NCBI RefSeq assembly: GCF_000334455.1
Contig: NZ_BANX01000011.1
Location: 62,001-126,000 of the forward strand
DNA from: Gordonia soli NBRC 108243
GTDB lineage: Bacteria; Actinomycetota; Actinomycetes; Mycobacteriales; Mycobacteriaceae
DNA length: 64,000 bases
Direction: 5' to 3'
Positions 16,934 to 27,252 of this stretch are shown here, piece by piece. The notes under the pieces were generated by a model, which was not told where the DNA came from, searched no databases, and saw only the letters and a program-made list of their open reading frames with translations. The position numbers and the translations under genes are program-made. Each line of letters starts with the position of its first letter. Within the stretch, counting starts at the first letter, position 1.

Positions 16934-17349
16934 CCCCGGAGAACGAGACCGTACCCGATCGGCCGGGCGACGCCGACCAGCACGCGCCGGATGCGCGGCG
17001 TCGACGCGGACTCGAGAAGATGTCCGAGGTCTACGGGTGGGAGATGTCCGACGGCCCCGGAATCCATTTCGCGCACACCGCAGATCAGCTCTTCGCCGAG
17101 GTGTGGACGCGGGAGGGACTCAGTGTGCGTGACCGCCGCCTGTTGCTGCTGGGCGCCCTGGCGGCGGGAGGTCAGGTGGACGTCGCCGAGATACAGGCCG
17201 GGGCCGCGCTGGGCAACGGTGAGCTGACGCCCGAACAGCTCGAGGAGATCGCGTTGTTCCTCTGCTACTACGTCGGCTGGCCGCTGGGCACCAAGATGAA
17301 CATGATGTTCGGCCAGGTCATCAAGAACCACCGTAAGTCGCAGCGATGA
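16930..17349 (+). CDS. Carboxymuconolactone-decarboxylase-like protein (Rv0771-like)
   Basis: The 139-residue all-helical protein carries the CMD/AhpD core (VRDRRLLLLGALAAGGQ then EEIALFLCYYVGWP). Only one Cys is seen in that core, so it is not an AhpD-type CxxC peroxidase; it is closer to the PcaC-like branch, possibly a decarboxylase or lactone-acting enzyme. Overlaps both neighbours by ATGA-type junctions, consistent with tight coupling in the operon. Confidence 0.8.
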   Translation: MTPENETVPDRPGDADQHAPDARRRRGLEKMSEVYGWEMSDGPGIHFAHTADQLFAEVWTREGLSVRDRRLLLLGALAAGGQVDVAEIQAGAALGNGELTPEQLEEIALFLCYYVGWPLGTKMNMMFGQVIKNHRKSQR

Positions 17350-18704
17350 CCGACGTCGGGTTCCGGCCGCTCGCCGGAGGTGCCGGCGTATCGCTGATGA
17401 GTGCGACGCCCGGCCCCGATCTCGGCGCGCACGGGTATGCCGAGGCGGAGTTCTCGGCGAGCGGTGTCGCCGAACGGTTCTCGGCCGGCGACGGTCATGA
17501 CGTCGAGCCGATCGACTCGGCGACCTACACCACCCGCATCGTCGTCCGACGTCCCACCGACCCCGCACGGTTCAGCGGGACGGTGGTGGTCGAGTGGTTC
17601 AACGTGAGCAGCGGCGCCGACGCCGCGCCGGAATACACCTATCTGGCCGACGAGATCGTCCGCGCCGGCCACGCCTGGGTCGGGGTGTCGGCGCAGTACG
17701 ACGGTGTGGTCGGGAGCAGCGGCTCGGTCGGCCTCGACAGCGGCGTGCCCGGCGGTCTGCTCGGCGCCGACGCCGAGCGCTACGGCCACCTGACCCACCC
17801 CGGAGACGCCTACTGCTACGACATCTTCGGCGGGGTCGGGGCGGCGCTGCGGTCGATCGACGGTCCTGACCATCCGCTGTCCGGGCTCGACGTCACGACC
17901 CTGATCGCGGTCGGTGAATCACAGTCCGCCTTTGCCCTGACCACGTACGTCAATCTGTTCCTGCCTCGGCATCGCGTCCACGACGGGGTGCTGATCCACT
18001 CACGCGCAGCGGGCTCCCTGGGGCTGGGCGACGTGGGCACCGGCGCCGACACCGACGCCACCTTCGACCAGCCGCCGACGCTGCTCCGCGAGGACCTGGC
18101 CGCCCGGGTCATCGTGGTCCAGACCGAGACCGACGTGCTCACCAACTTCCGATTCCACCTCGCGCGTCAGCCAGACACCGAGCGGCTGCGGATCTGGGAG
18201 GTCGCCGGTACCGCTCACGCCGACCTGGTGCAGATCGGCCCCTACGAGGAGATGCTGGGGTGCCCGCACCCGGTCAACCGCGGTCAACAGCAGTTCGTGC
18301 TGCGCGCCGCACTGCATCATCTCGTGGACTGGGTGCACGACACCGGCACCCGCCCGGCTCCTCCGCACGCGGAGCCGCTACGCCTGCGCCCGGCGACCGA
18401 TCCCGAGGTCTTCGACGTCGACGACGTCGGAAACGTGCTCGGTGGTGTCCGGACCCCGCGCGTCGACGTGGCGACCGAGCTGCTCAGCGGCATCGTCGAC
18501 GCCGACCTGCCACGGATCTGCGTGCTGTTCGGCTCCACCACGCCGCTGCCGGCAGACGTCCTGCGCGCGCGGTTCGACGGTCGGGCAGACTATCTCGACC
18601 GCTACCGAGCCGCCACCGACGCGATGATCGAGGCGGGCTTCGCCCTGGCGGTCGATCGCGATGCCCTGCTTGCCGACGCGAACCCGGAACCGATCGACGG
18701 ATGA
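17346..18704 (+). CDS. Alpha/beta-hydrolase-domain protein (Abhydrolase_10-like)
   Basis: The 452-residue protein has FSGTVVVEWFNVSSG and ADEIVRAGHAWVGVSAQ near the N-terminus, and a nucleophile elbow GESQSA with the serine around residue 197. This fits the large alpha/beta hydrolase domain family found with catabolic genes in actinobacteria. No signal peptide, so cytoplasmic. Likely ester or lactone cleavage in the pathway. Start and stop both overlap neighbours (17346-17349 and 18701-18704). Confidence 0.75.
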   Translation: MTDVGFRPLAGGAGVSLMSATPGPDLGAHGYAEAEFSASGVAERFSAGDGHDVEPIDSATYTTRIVVRRPTDPARFSGTVVVEWFNVSSGADAAPEYTYLADEIVRAGHAWVGVSAQYDGVVGSSGSVGLDSGVPGGLLGADAERYGHLTHPGDAYCYDIFGGVGAALRSIDGPDHPLSGLDVTTLIAVGESQSAFALTTYVNLFLPRHRVHDGVLIHSRAAGSLGLGDVGTGADTDATFDQPPTLLREDLAARVIVVQTETDVLTNFRFHLARQPDTERLRIWEVAGTAHADLVQIGPYEEMLGCPHPVNRGQQQFVLRAALHHLVDWVHDTGTRPAPPHAEPLRLRPATDPEVFDVDDVGNVLGGVRTPRVDVATELLSGIVDADLPRICVLFGSTTPLPADVLRARFDGRADYLDRYRAATDAMIEAGFALAVDRDALLADANPEPIDG

Positions 18705-19381
18705 GCCGACCTGAAACCGACTCCCCGGGAGCCGGCATGGAGTTCACCCTGGAGGACATCTCCGACGAGGAAATAATGCGGCGACGGGCACTCTACGAGC
18801 CGTTCACCGACTCCGTTCGTGACCTCATCGACGCGGTGATCCGCACCGAGGTCGATGATGCGACCGTCCGACAGGCGCAGGCGGAGATCGCCGGGGTGGT
18901 GCAGCGACTCCGCACCCAGCAGATGGACGGCGCCTACGGCGTGCGGTACACCGCCGACAAGAAGGGCATGGCCTGGGGCAACGCGGTGATCGGTCTGCGC
19001 AACGCGATCGCACCCCCGCTGGTCCTGCGCCCCGGCGACGACGGAGGCGTGGTCACCGACGCGACGCTCGGCGCCGCGTACGAGGGTCCGAGCGGCCTGG
19101 TACACGGGGGCGTGTGCGCGATGCTGTTCGATCACGTGCTCGGCGAGGCCGCCAGCGTCGACGGCATCCCGTGCTTCACCGGCACCATCTCGGTCCGATA
19201 CCTGCGACCGACCCCGTTGGGCCCCATCCGGATCGATGCTGCCATCAGCGGCCGCGACGGACGCAAGAAGATCGTGCGCGGCACGCTGTCCGGGCCCGAC
19301 GGCGTGACGGCGGAGGCCGAGGGGATCTTCATCGTGCCGCGCGAGTTCGAGGGTCAGGCCTTCAGCAGTTGGGTGTCCTGA
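18701..19381 (+). CDS. PaaI-family thioesterase
   Basis: The 226-residue protein has a helical N-terminal extension of about 100 residues and a C-terminal hotdog domain with YEGPSGLVHGGVCAMLFDH, the PaaI catalytic segment. It should hydrolyse an acyl-CoA, perhaps to recycle CoA in the pathway. ATG 18701 overlaps the hydrolase stop. Two bases separate its stop from the next GTG start. Confidence 0.8.
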   Translation: MSRPETDSPGAGMEFTLEDISDEEIMRRRALYEPFTDSVRDLIDAVIRTEVDDATVRQAQAEIAGVVQRLRTQQMDGAYGVRYTADKKGMAWGNAVIGLRNAIAPPLVLRPGDDGGVVTDATLGAAYEGPSGLVHGGVCAMLFDHVLGEAASVDGIPCFTGTISVRYLRPTPLGPIRIDAAISGRDGRKKIVRGTLSGPDGVTAEAEGIFIVPREFEGQAFSSWVS

Positions 19382-19383
19382 CG

Positions 19384-20385
19384 GTGCGGGCGGCGGTCCT
19401 GTCCGGCGGCACCTTCGTCGTCGATGACGTCCCCGACCCGACGCCGGGGCCTGGCGAACTGATCCTGAGGGTCTCCGCCAACGGAATCTGTGGGTCCGAT
19501 CTCTCGACCTACTCGTTCCTGCCCGACGGCACGATCATGGGCCATGAGTTCGCCGGCGAGGTGGTGGCGGTGGACCCATCGGCCCGCGGTGACTGGCCGA
19601 TCGGCGTCCCGGTGGCCGCCATGCCGGTGATCGGTTGCCGAGCCTGCCCGTCGTGCGCAGTCGGCGACCAGGCCCGATGTCCGGCGGCCCGCACGATCGG
19701 CCTCGGCGTCCTACCGGGAGCGCTCGCCGAATACGTCCGGGTCGGGATTGCCGAGAGCGTCCGACTCGACACTCTCGCGGGCGACGTCGAGGTCGACCTC
19801 GACGCGGCCGCACTCGTGGAGCCACTGGCGGTCGGACTCCATGCGCTCCGACGCGCCTCGCCTGCACCTGGCGATCGGGTGCTGGTCCTCGGTGCGGGCC
19901 CGGTCGGACTCGCTGTGATCGCCTGGGCCGCACAGCAACCGGTCAGCGCCGCCACCTGTGCCGACCCCGTGTCGGGCCGGCGGGACGCCGCACTGCGGAT
20001 GGGTGCGACCGAGGTGCTGCACCCGGAAGAAGTCCGACCGGATTCCTTCGACATAGTCGTCGACTGTGTCGGGAAGCCGGGGATCATCGCGACGGCGATC
20101 CAGGCGAGCGCACCCAGGGGCACCGTGGTGGTGGCCGGGGTCTGTATGGCAGCGGACACCTTCATGCCGGTGGCCGGGGTGGTCAAGGAGATCTCGATGC
20201 ACTTCGTCTCCTATTACAGCCGTGACGAATTCGTCGCCGCCGCCAGACTCGTCGCGACCGGCCGACTGGACCATCGCCGATTCGTCAGCGCCCGTGTACC
20301 TCTCGAACAGGTTGCGTCACTGTTCGCAGAACTCGCACGTCCCAACGACCACCGCAAGGTGTTGGTCACGCCCCGCCGGAGGTGA
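19384..20385 (+). CDS. Zinc-dependent alcohol dehydrogenase (MDR family)
   Basis: GTG 19384 gives 333 residues. Catalytic zinc ligands are in NGICGSDLS and MGHEFAGE; the structural-zinc lobe is GCRACPSCAVGDQARC; the NAD-binding motif is GAGPVG. It is the last gene of the seven-gene plus operon, and the final 20 bp overlap the end of the convergent hydrolase gene. Probably oxidises an alcohol intermediate. Confidence 0.85.
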   Translation: MRAAVLSGGTFVVDDVPDPTPGPGELILRVSANGICGSDLSTYSFLPDGTIMGHEFAGEVVAVDPSARGDWPIGVPVAAMPVIGCRACPSCAVGDQARCPAARTIGLGVLPGALAEYVRVGIAESVRLDTLAGDVEVDLDAAALVEPLAVGLHALRRASPAPGDRVLVLGAGPVGLAVIAWAAQQPVSAATCADPVSGRRDAALRMGATEVLHPEEVRPDSFDIVVDCVGKPGIIATAIQASAPRGTVVVAGVCMAADTFMPVAGVVKEISMHFVSYYSRDEFVAAARLVATGRLDHRRFVSARVPLEQVASLFAELARPNDHRKVLVTPRRR

Positions 20386-21250
20386 GATCAGGGCTCAGTG
20401 GGGCTGCCGTCGAGATCACCGCGTCGACCACGGCCTCCGGAGCTTGCTCCGGGATCCAGTGGGTGACGCCCGACAACTCGATGAACTCGTAGGGAGCATC
20501 CACGTACTCGACGGTCAGACGGGGTCCGTACTCCGCGATGGCGATGTCGTCGGTACTCCAGACGAAGGTCGTCGGTACGGTCACCGCAGGCACCTCTTCG
20601 GTGTCCAGCGCCTCGGCCCGATACCAATTGAGCGCAGCGGTCATCGCGCCGGGCGCGCTCAACACAGCGAGATGGTCGGCGACGATGTCGGCCGGGACGA
20701 CGTCACCGAACCCGAGCCGTAGTGCGAGTGCATCGTCGGCGAGGAGAGCACGTTCCGGCTCCTCAGGCCTCGCGAAGAACTCCATGTAGCCGGACCGCTC
20801 ACGTTGCTGCGGGTCCTCGACCCGGGCTCGGCGAAAAGCCGTCGGATGAGGAACGGAGAGCGCCGTCAGTGCCGACACGCGGTCGGGATGGCGAGCGGCC
20901 ACCGTCCACGCGACTGCAGCTCCCCAATCGTGACCGACGAGCAGTACCGGCGCCGTCGGCGACACATGATCGATCAGCGCGACCGCGTCGGCGACCAACT
21001 CGCTCATCCGGTAGGCGTCGATCCCGTCGGGGCGGGCCTCAGGGGAGTATCCACGCTGGTCGGCCGCGTGCACAGTCAGACCACGTTCGGCGAGAGCGGT
21101 TCCGACCGGCGCCCAACACGCCGACGACTCGGGAAATCCGTGCAGGGCCACCACGCAGGGATGTCCGCGATCTACCTCCGGATACCATGACCGGACTCGG
21201 AAAACCATGTCCGACAAGGCTATCGACTCGACCACCGCGCGTTCCGACAT
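20366..21250 (-). CDS. Alpha/beta hydrolase, epoxide-hydrolase-like
   Basis: The 294-residue protein has oxyanion motif HGFPES, DQRGYS, and nucleophile elbow GHDWGA. The nucleophile is therefore an Asp, as in epoxide hydrolases and haloalkane dehalogenases; the catalytic His is in VTHWIPEQ. It is convergent with and overlaps the alcohol dehydrogenase by 20 bp, and is divergent from the amidohydrolase at 21291. Substrate unknown; it could act on an epoxide made by one of the P450s. Confidence 0.82.
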   Translation of the reverse strand: MSERAVVESIALSDMVFRVRSWYPEVDRGHPCVVALHGFPESSACWAPVGTALAERGLTVHAADQRGYSPEARPDGIDAYRMSELVADAVALIDHVSPTAPVLLVGHDWGAAVAWTVAARHPDRVSALTALSVPHPTAFRRARVEDPQQRERSGYMEFFARPEEPERALLADDALALRLGFGDVVPADIVADHLAVLSAPGAMTAALNWYRAEALDTEEVPAVTVPTTFVWSTDDIAIAEYGPRLTVEYVDAPYEFIELSGVTHWIPEQAPEAVVDAVISTAAPLSPDLTSGGA

Positions 21251-21290
21251 GCTTGGATACTATCCGGATCAGGCGAGTAGCGTTAGCGAG
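21251..21290. promoter_or_regulatory. Short divergent promoter region
   Basis: Forty bases lie between the epoxide-hydrolase-like start (21250) and the favoured amidohydrolase start (21291). They contain GGATA-C-TATCC (21255-21265), a perfect inverted repeat, overlapping the palindrome ATCCGGAT (21262-21269). It could be an operator, but no regulator gene is adjacent. Confidence 0.3.
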
Positions 21291-22202
21291 ATGAACGATG
21301 TCGAATCCGGCGAGTCGGCGCCCTTCAGTGCCGCAGAGACCGCACAGGTCCGGACGTTCTGGGAGGCACTCGGTCTGCCGGGCATCGTCGACGTCCACAC
21401 GCACTTCATGCCGCGACCGGTGATGGACAAGGTCTGGGCATATTTCGACTCCGCCGGGCCGATGGTCGGGCGCGAATGGCCGATCACCTACCGCGCCGAC
21501 GAACGGTCCCGCGCCGAGGCGTTGGACTCCTTCGGTGTGCGCGCCTACTCGTCGCTCGTCTACCCTCACAAACCCGACATGGCCGAATGGCTGAACGGTT
21601 GGGCGGCCGACTTCGCGACGACGCATGAGCGGTGCCTGCACACCGCAACGTTCTATCCGGAGCCGTCGGCGACGGCCTATGTGGGCAGGGCCATCGAGTC
21701 CGGCGCACGGATCGTCAAGGCCCACATCCAGGTCGGTGACTACTCGCCGCTGGACTCGATGCTCGACGGGGTGTGGTCGCAACTCGCCGAGTCCCGCGTC
21801 CCGGTGGTCATCCACTGCGGTTCCGGGCCCGCGCCCGGCAGGTTCACCGGCCCCGAACCGATCCGCAGCCTGATGCACCGCTTCCCCGACCTGCGATTGG
21901 TGATCGCCCACATGGGCACGCCGGAGTACCTGGACTTCCTCGATCTCGCCGAGAGCTACGACAGCGTCCACCTGGACACCACGATGTCGTTCACGGACTT
22001 CTCCGAGGCCGACGCGCCGTATCCTCGGGACGCCATCGACCGGTTGCGCGGAGTCGGACACAAGATCCTCTTCGGCAGCGACTTCCCGAACATCCCCTAC
22101 GGATATCCGCACGCGTTGGAAGCGCTGGCCCGCCTCGGCCTCGGCGACGACTGGCTACGCGGCGTCGTCCACGACAACGCCGCGCGCCTGTTCGGGCTGT
22201 GA
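21291..22202 (+). CDS. Metal-dependent amidohydrolase (TIM-barrel, COG2159 type)
   Basis: I prefer ATG 21291 (MNDVESGESAPF, 303 residues); starts at 21207 or 21249 would run into or abut the divergent gene. Motifs: VDVHTHFMP (HxH metal site), VVIHCGSGP, LVIAHMGTPEY and FGSDFPNIPYG, typical of the amidohydrolase_2/ACMSD-like family. Members hydrolyse or decarboxylate cyclic or aromatic acids. Substrate unknown. Confidence 0.82.
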   Translation: MNDVESGESAPFSAAETAQVRTFWEALGLPGIVDVHTHFMPRPVMDKVWAYFDSAGPMVGREWPITYRADERSRAEALDSFGVRAYSSLVYPHKPDMAEWLNGWAADFATTHERCLHTATFYPEPSATAYVGRAIESGARIVKAHIQVGDYSPLDSMLDGVWSQLAESRVPVVIHCGSGPAPGRFTGPEPIRSLMHRFPDLRLVIAHMGTPEYLDFLDLAESYDSVHLDTTMSFTDFSEADAPYPRDAIDRLRGVGHKILFGSDFPNIPYGYPHALEALARLGLGDDWLRGVVHDNAARLFGL

Positions 22203-22203
22203 G

Positions 22204-22485
22204 TCAGCCGACGCGCTCGCCGCGCGCGGCCATCCGCGCACGGACCTCGGGGCGGCGCAGCGGCGGGACCGTCTTGGGCGGCTGACGCCGCTCCGGCAAC
22301 AGGTCGAGCAGCTCCTCGGTGGCCGCGGTGACCTTCGCGACGGCCGCCTCGAACGCCTTCTCGTTGGCCGCCGACGGATGGCGGACGCCGCTCACCTTGC
22401 GGACGTACTGCCGCGCCGCGGCCTCGATCTCCTCGTCGGTCGCGGCCGGCTCCAGCCCGCGCAGCTCGGTGATGTTGCGGCACAT
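22204..22485 (-). CDS. DUF2277 family protein
   Basis: A 93-residue protein beginning MCRNI, with EIEAAARQYVRKVSG and the Arg/Pro-rich C-terminus of this small uncharacterised family. Its stop is one base after the convergent amidohydrolase stop. It is 34 bp downstream of the quinone oxidoreductase gene and probably co-transcribed with it. Function unknown. Confidence 0.82.
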   Translation of the reverse strand: MCRNITELRGLEPAATDEEIEAAARQYVRKVSGVRHPSAANEKAFEAAVAKVTAATEELLDLLPERRQPPKTVPPLRRPEVRARMAARGERVG

Positions 22486-22519
22486 GGTCGAGTTCCTTCC
22501 CCGGCCGGCGGGCCGGATG

Positions 22520-24230
<1,711 letters not shown>

Positions 24231-24328
24231 CCTGGGCTGGAGTCCAGCTCGCTCCCGCGAACTCATCCCGTATCCGCGAATTCGACTGAGGTCGCGGGAT
24301 CGAAACGAGGTCGCGGCAGCGTTGTCGG

Positions 24329-25806
24329 TCACCCCGGTGGTCGGGCTTGGGCGAGCGCACGGTCGGGGTGGTGGATGTTGTTGGTGCGTGGTGTCGGTGG
24401 TCCGTTGATGGGTTGGGTGGTTGCTGGTGGTGTCCAGGTGACTCGTCCGGTGGTGCGGTCCAGGCGGGTGGTCCATTGGTCTCGGCGTGGGCCGGCGGCG
24501 CGGTTGTGTTTGGGGCATGCCACGCCGAGTTGGTTGATGTCGGTGCGCCCGCCTTCGGCCCAGTCGTGAGGTGGTGGGCTTCGGAGTGCATGGCCGGTTG
24601 GTCGCAGTCGGGTGCGGTGCAGCCGCGATCGCGGGCGAACAGGGCCATGCGTTGGGCGCGGGATGCTGTTCGGCGGGCTCGTCCGAAGTAGAGGATTTCT
24701 TCGGTGTGATCGGCGAACACCGCCAGGTGCGGGTCCGCTTTGGCGGCGAGTTCGACGACGTCATGCCACGGCAGGTCAGTGCCGGTGGCGGTGACGCCGA
24801 GACCGGCGGATTCGCGGAGTTGGGTTTCGGTGATGGAGATGATCAACTGCGGCGGTAGCCCACGATGACTCCCACCCAAGACCCCGTCCTCGAGGACAGA
24901 TTTCAGCAGGGCGTTCAACGCGTCGTGATTGCGCTGGGCTTGCGACCGTGAGTCCCGTTGGGCTGCATCCTTGACCACCTCGGAGTCGGGATCGGTGTCG
25001 TCGATGCTGCCCAACGGCGAGGCCGGGTCGTCGGGGCTATTCATCCCGGGTGCCGCCCATTTGGCGAGGACGACGTCGAGCATGGCTCGGGTGACTGGGT
25101 CGAGGGTGGCGGTCAGTTTCGACATCAACTGCGCATCCTGCCGCGACAGGGTCATCGACCGTTGCCAAGCACGATCACGGTCGTCGGTGAGCGCACCGTC
25201 AGGGTCCAGGTGGGCCAACAAGCGGACGCCCATTTGGCGCAGTGCGGATGGTGAGAGTGTGCGTGCGTGTTCGGCCAACGCGACCTCTGCGGCCACCTAA
25301 TCATCGACTTCGACGTGCGTGGGGATGCGGTCGGTGAAGTCGAGGATCACGCTCACGTGTTCGGGTGCGATCGCACCCTCGGCCAACGCATCGGCTGTCG
25401 CCGACAATTCCGGTGGCTGCTTGTGGCCCGTGATCGTGTAGGTCTCCGACAGTGCTGCAGCGTGATCGAGGCGGCGTTTCACATCCGGCACACCGAGGTG
25501 GTTGGCCACAAACATTCGCATCGTCGCCGCACCGGTCAGCCGCCACGCGTCACGATCCGCCACGTCCATCAACCGGCGAAGGCCGAGCGAGGCGATCCGC
25601 CGCCCTGCGACCTCGTTGGCTTTCGCCAGCGCAACGACCTCCGCATCGGTGCACCGGTCGGCGGAGAGTTGAGCGATCCGGTCCAGCACCGCGTCGAGCT
25701 CGCCGTAGGCGGCCACCAACTCATCGACCGAATCCGAGTGTGCCGCAGCAGGTGGGGCATCCAACACGAGCGAGCTGGGTGTGGGTGGTGGCTTGTCGAA
25801 AGCCAT
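24329..25806 (-). pseudogene. DUF222/HNH endonuclease (13E12 family), broken
   Basis: Start ATG 25806 (MAFDKPPP) follows AGGAG. The DUF222 domain reads through to an in-frame TAG at 25297-25299, directly followed by a GTG codon that continues the same frame (VAAEVALAEHARTLSP). A second lesion lies near 24563-24565: the HNH part begins in one frame (RGCTAPDCDQPAMHSEAHHLTT) and continues one base out (TGG GCC GAA GGC..., WAEGG then ACPKHNRAAG), so one base appears to be missing. Restoring it gives about 492 residues. With two lesions the gene is probably dead, though the piece from 25296 could still be translated. These genes occur in many copies in this order and have no clear role. Confidence 0.8.
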
Positions 25807-26026
25807 GATCATCATCTCCTCATAGCCTCCGTTATCTACCCAGAACACTATCCGAGGACACCGACAATTCCTTCCGCCATCGACCGATGGCCACTGCCCA
25901 CCGCACAACTGACACCTGACACCTGACCGAACCACACTGTGCACCAACCACACCGCGCCCCGCTCACGTGTCAGAAATCCGAACACCGCCGCGCCGAAAT
26001 GCAGATCGCAGGGACGTGCAGCTCTC

Positions 26027-26131
26027 GCGCACGGTCGACGGATCCGAGCGCACGGTCGACGGATCCGAGCGCACGGTCGACGGATCCGAGCGCACGGTCG
26101 ACGGATCCGAGCGCACGGTCGACCGATCCCG
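26027..26131 (+). repeat. Five-copy 21-bp tandem repeat
   Basis: Four identical units of 21 bp begin at 26027, 26048, 26069 and 26090; each starts GCGCACGGTC and ends GGATCCGA. A fifth diverged unit runs 26111-26131. The unit contains GTCGAC and GGATCC. There is no spacer, so it is not a CRISPR array. The length is a multiple of three, so frames stay open across it, but no gene with family support contains it. A likely variable-number repeat. Confidence 0.9.
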
Positions 26132-26263
26132 CTGACGCAAATCGTCTGACCGCCAACTTGTGTCACCACTTCGTCAGGTGCCCGCCTCACCACCGGCGGA
26201 CACCTGGGCGCCGCGTGGCACGGGTACCGACCGACAGCAGATCACACCGGGTCCCGAGACTGT

Positions 26264-26308
26264 CCGAGATCGCGGTTCATTCGCGCGATGTGGTTCGAAC
26301 GATCTCGG
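26264..26308 (-). terminator. Inverted repeat downstream of the siderophore-interacting gene
   Basis: CCGAGATCG (26264-26272) and CGATCTCGG (26300-26308) are perfect 9-bp arms around a 27-nt loop, 39 bp beyond the stop at 26347. There is no T-run. It may act as a transcript end, or be chance. Confidence 0.3.
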
Positions 26309-26346
26309 CAGGTGGGCCTGCTGCGACGACCGAGCGTGCCGACCCG

Positions 26347-27252
26347 TCAGACCCCGAGGTCGATGTCCTCGGCCACCTGAGGATCGTGCAGATCCGCACC
26401 GTCGGCGATGGCATCGCGATAACGGACCAGGTTCTCGGCGTCGACCTCCGTCGAGTCCCTACCCGCCTTCCAATACGCGCGAGCCAGGAGATCTCCTGAA
26501 GCGATCTGCCAGTCCTGCAGCGCGATCCGCCGCAACCGGCGAACGTGTGCCGCCTCGGCAGCGATCCACACCTGGGTCCGTCGACCGGCCTCGACCGATG
26601 CCGGCGGTTCGGCGGCCACGTCGGCGAGGTCGGCGACCACGCGCGTGGTGATCCCCGGATGTGGTGCGACCAGGTCGGCGTCGGCGGGTCGAGCGGTGCC
26701 GAGGTAGAGCACGCCCGAGACCTCCGGATCCAGGTTCTCGACGATGGCGGCGACCGCAGGCAGTCCGGTGACGTCGGCGACCAGCACGACGTCGCGAACC
26801 TCCTCGGGCAGATGCCATTCCGGCCGCATCCCGGCCATGTCGATGCGGTCGCCGGGCCGAATCCGCTCCAGGAGTCGGGTCAGGACGCCGGTGCTGTGCC
26901 GTGCGATGTCGAGGGTGAGGCGACGGTCGACCGCGTCGAAGGAACGGACCGTGAGCGCGCGTAACACCGGCCGTTCGGCCCCGTCCTGCCATGCGGGCAG
27001 CCCGTCGTCGCCGCGGTGCGGCAACTCCGCCGCTCCCCCGTCTGGTGTGAGCAGGAGTTTGACCGCGTCGGCCGGACGCGGGACGTACTCGGCCAGATCG
27101 TCGCTCTGCACGACCACCCGGGTGAAGGTCGGGGTCAGCTCCTCGACTGCGACGACGGTGGTCTGCGCATTGACCAGTGGCGCTCCCTGGGCACGGGATC
27201 GGATGGCCGACTTGATGTCGTGCGCACCTGCCGCATCCACCGCATCACTCAT
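26347..27252 (-). CDS. Siderophore-interacting protein, FAD-dependent ferric reductase
   Basis: The 301-residue protein has the SIP/FNR-like FAD-binding motif RALTVRSF, GDRIDMAGMRPEWHLP and the C-terminal WIAAEAAHVRRLRR, VWIAAE being a hallmark of SIP proteins such as ViuB/YqjH. It should reduce ferric-siderophore to release iron in the cytoplasm. ATG 27252 overlaps the stop of the binding-protein gene, so both are co-transcribed under the iron box at 28232. Confidence 0.88.
   Translation of the reverse strand: MSDAVDAAGAHDIKSAIRSRAQGAPLVNAQTTVVAVEELTPTFTRVVVQSDDLAEYVPRPADAVKLLLTPDGGAAELPHRGDDGLPAWQDGAERPVLRALTVRSFDAVDRRLTLDIARHSTGVLTRLLERIRPGDRIDMAGMRPEWHLPEEVRDVVLVADVTGLPAVAAIVENLDPEVSGVLYLGTARPADADLVAPHPGITTRVVADLADVAAEPPASVEAGRRTQVWIAAEAAHVRRLRRIALQDWQIASGDLLARAYWKAGRDSTEVDAENLVRYRDAIADGADLHDPQVAEDIDLGV

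Larger units (their letters stand above)
25807..26346. other. Gene-free stretch between the broken DUF222 gene and the siderophore genes
   Basis: About 540 bp with no credible gene; the open frames here depend on the tandem repeat or lack family features. It contains the 21-bp repeat (26027-26131) and a distal inverted repeat (26264-26308). The part nearest 25807 presumably held the promoter of the broken gene. Confidence 0.6.

Noticed and set aside
26027-26131. CRISPR array
   Set aside because: Units are directly adjacent with no spacers, and no cas gene is present.
26261-26310. tRNA or attachment site, because GGTTCGAAC at 26292-26300 looks like a T-arm
   Set aside because: No acceptor, D or anticodon arms can be folded in phase with it, and no integrase gene is near.
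25939-26499. 186-residue plus-strand frame across the 21-bp repeat
   Set aside because: It stays open only because the repeat length is a multiple of three. There is no ribosome-binding site or family match, and it runs into the siderophore-interacting gene antisense.
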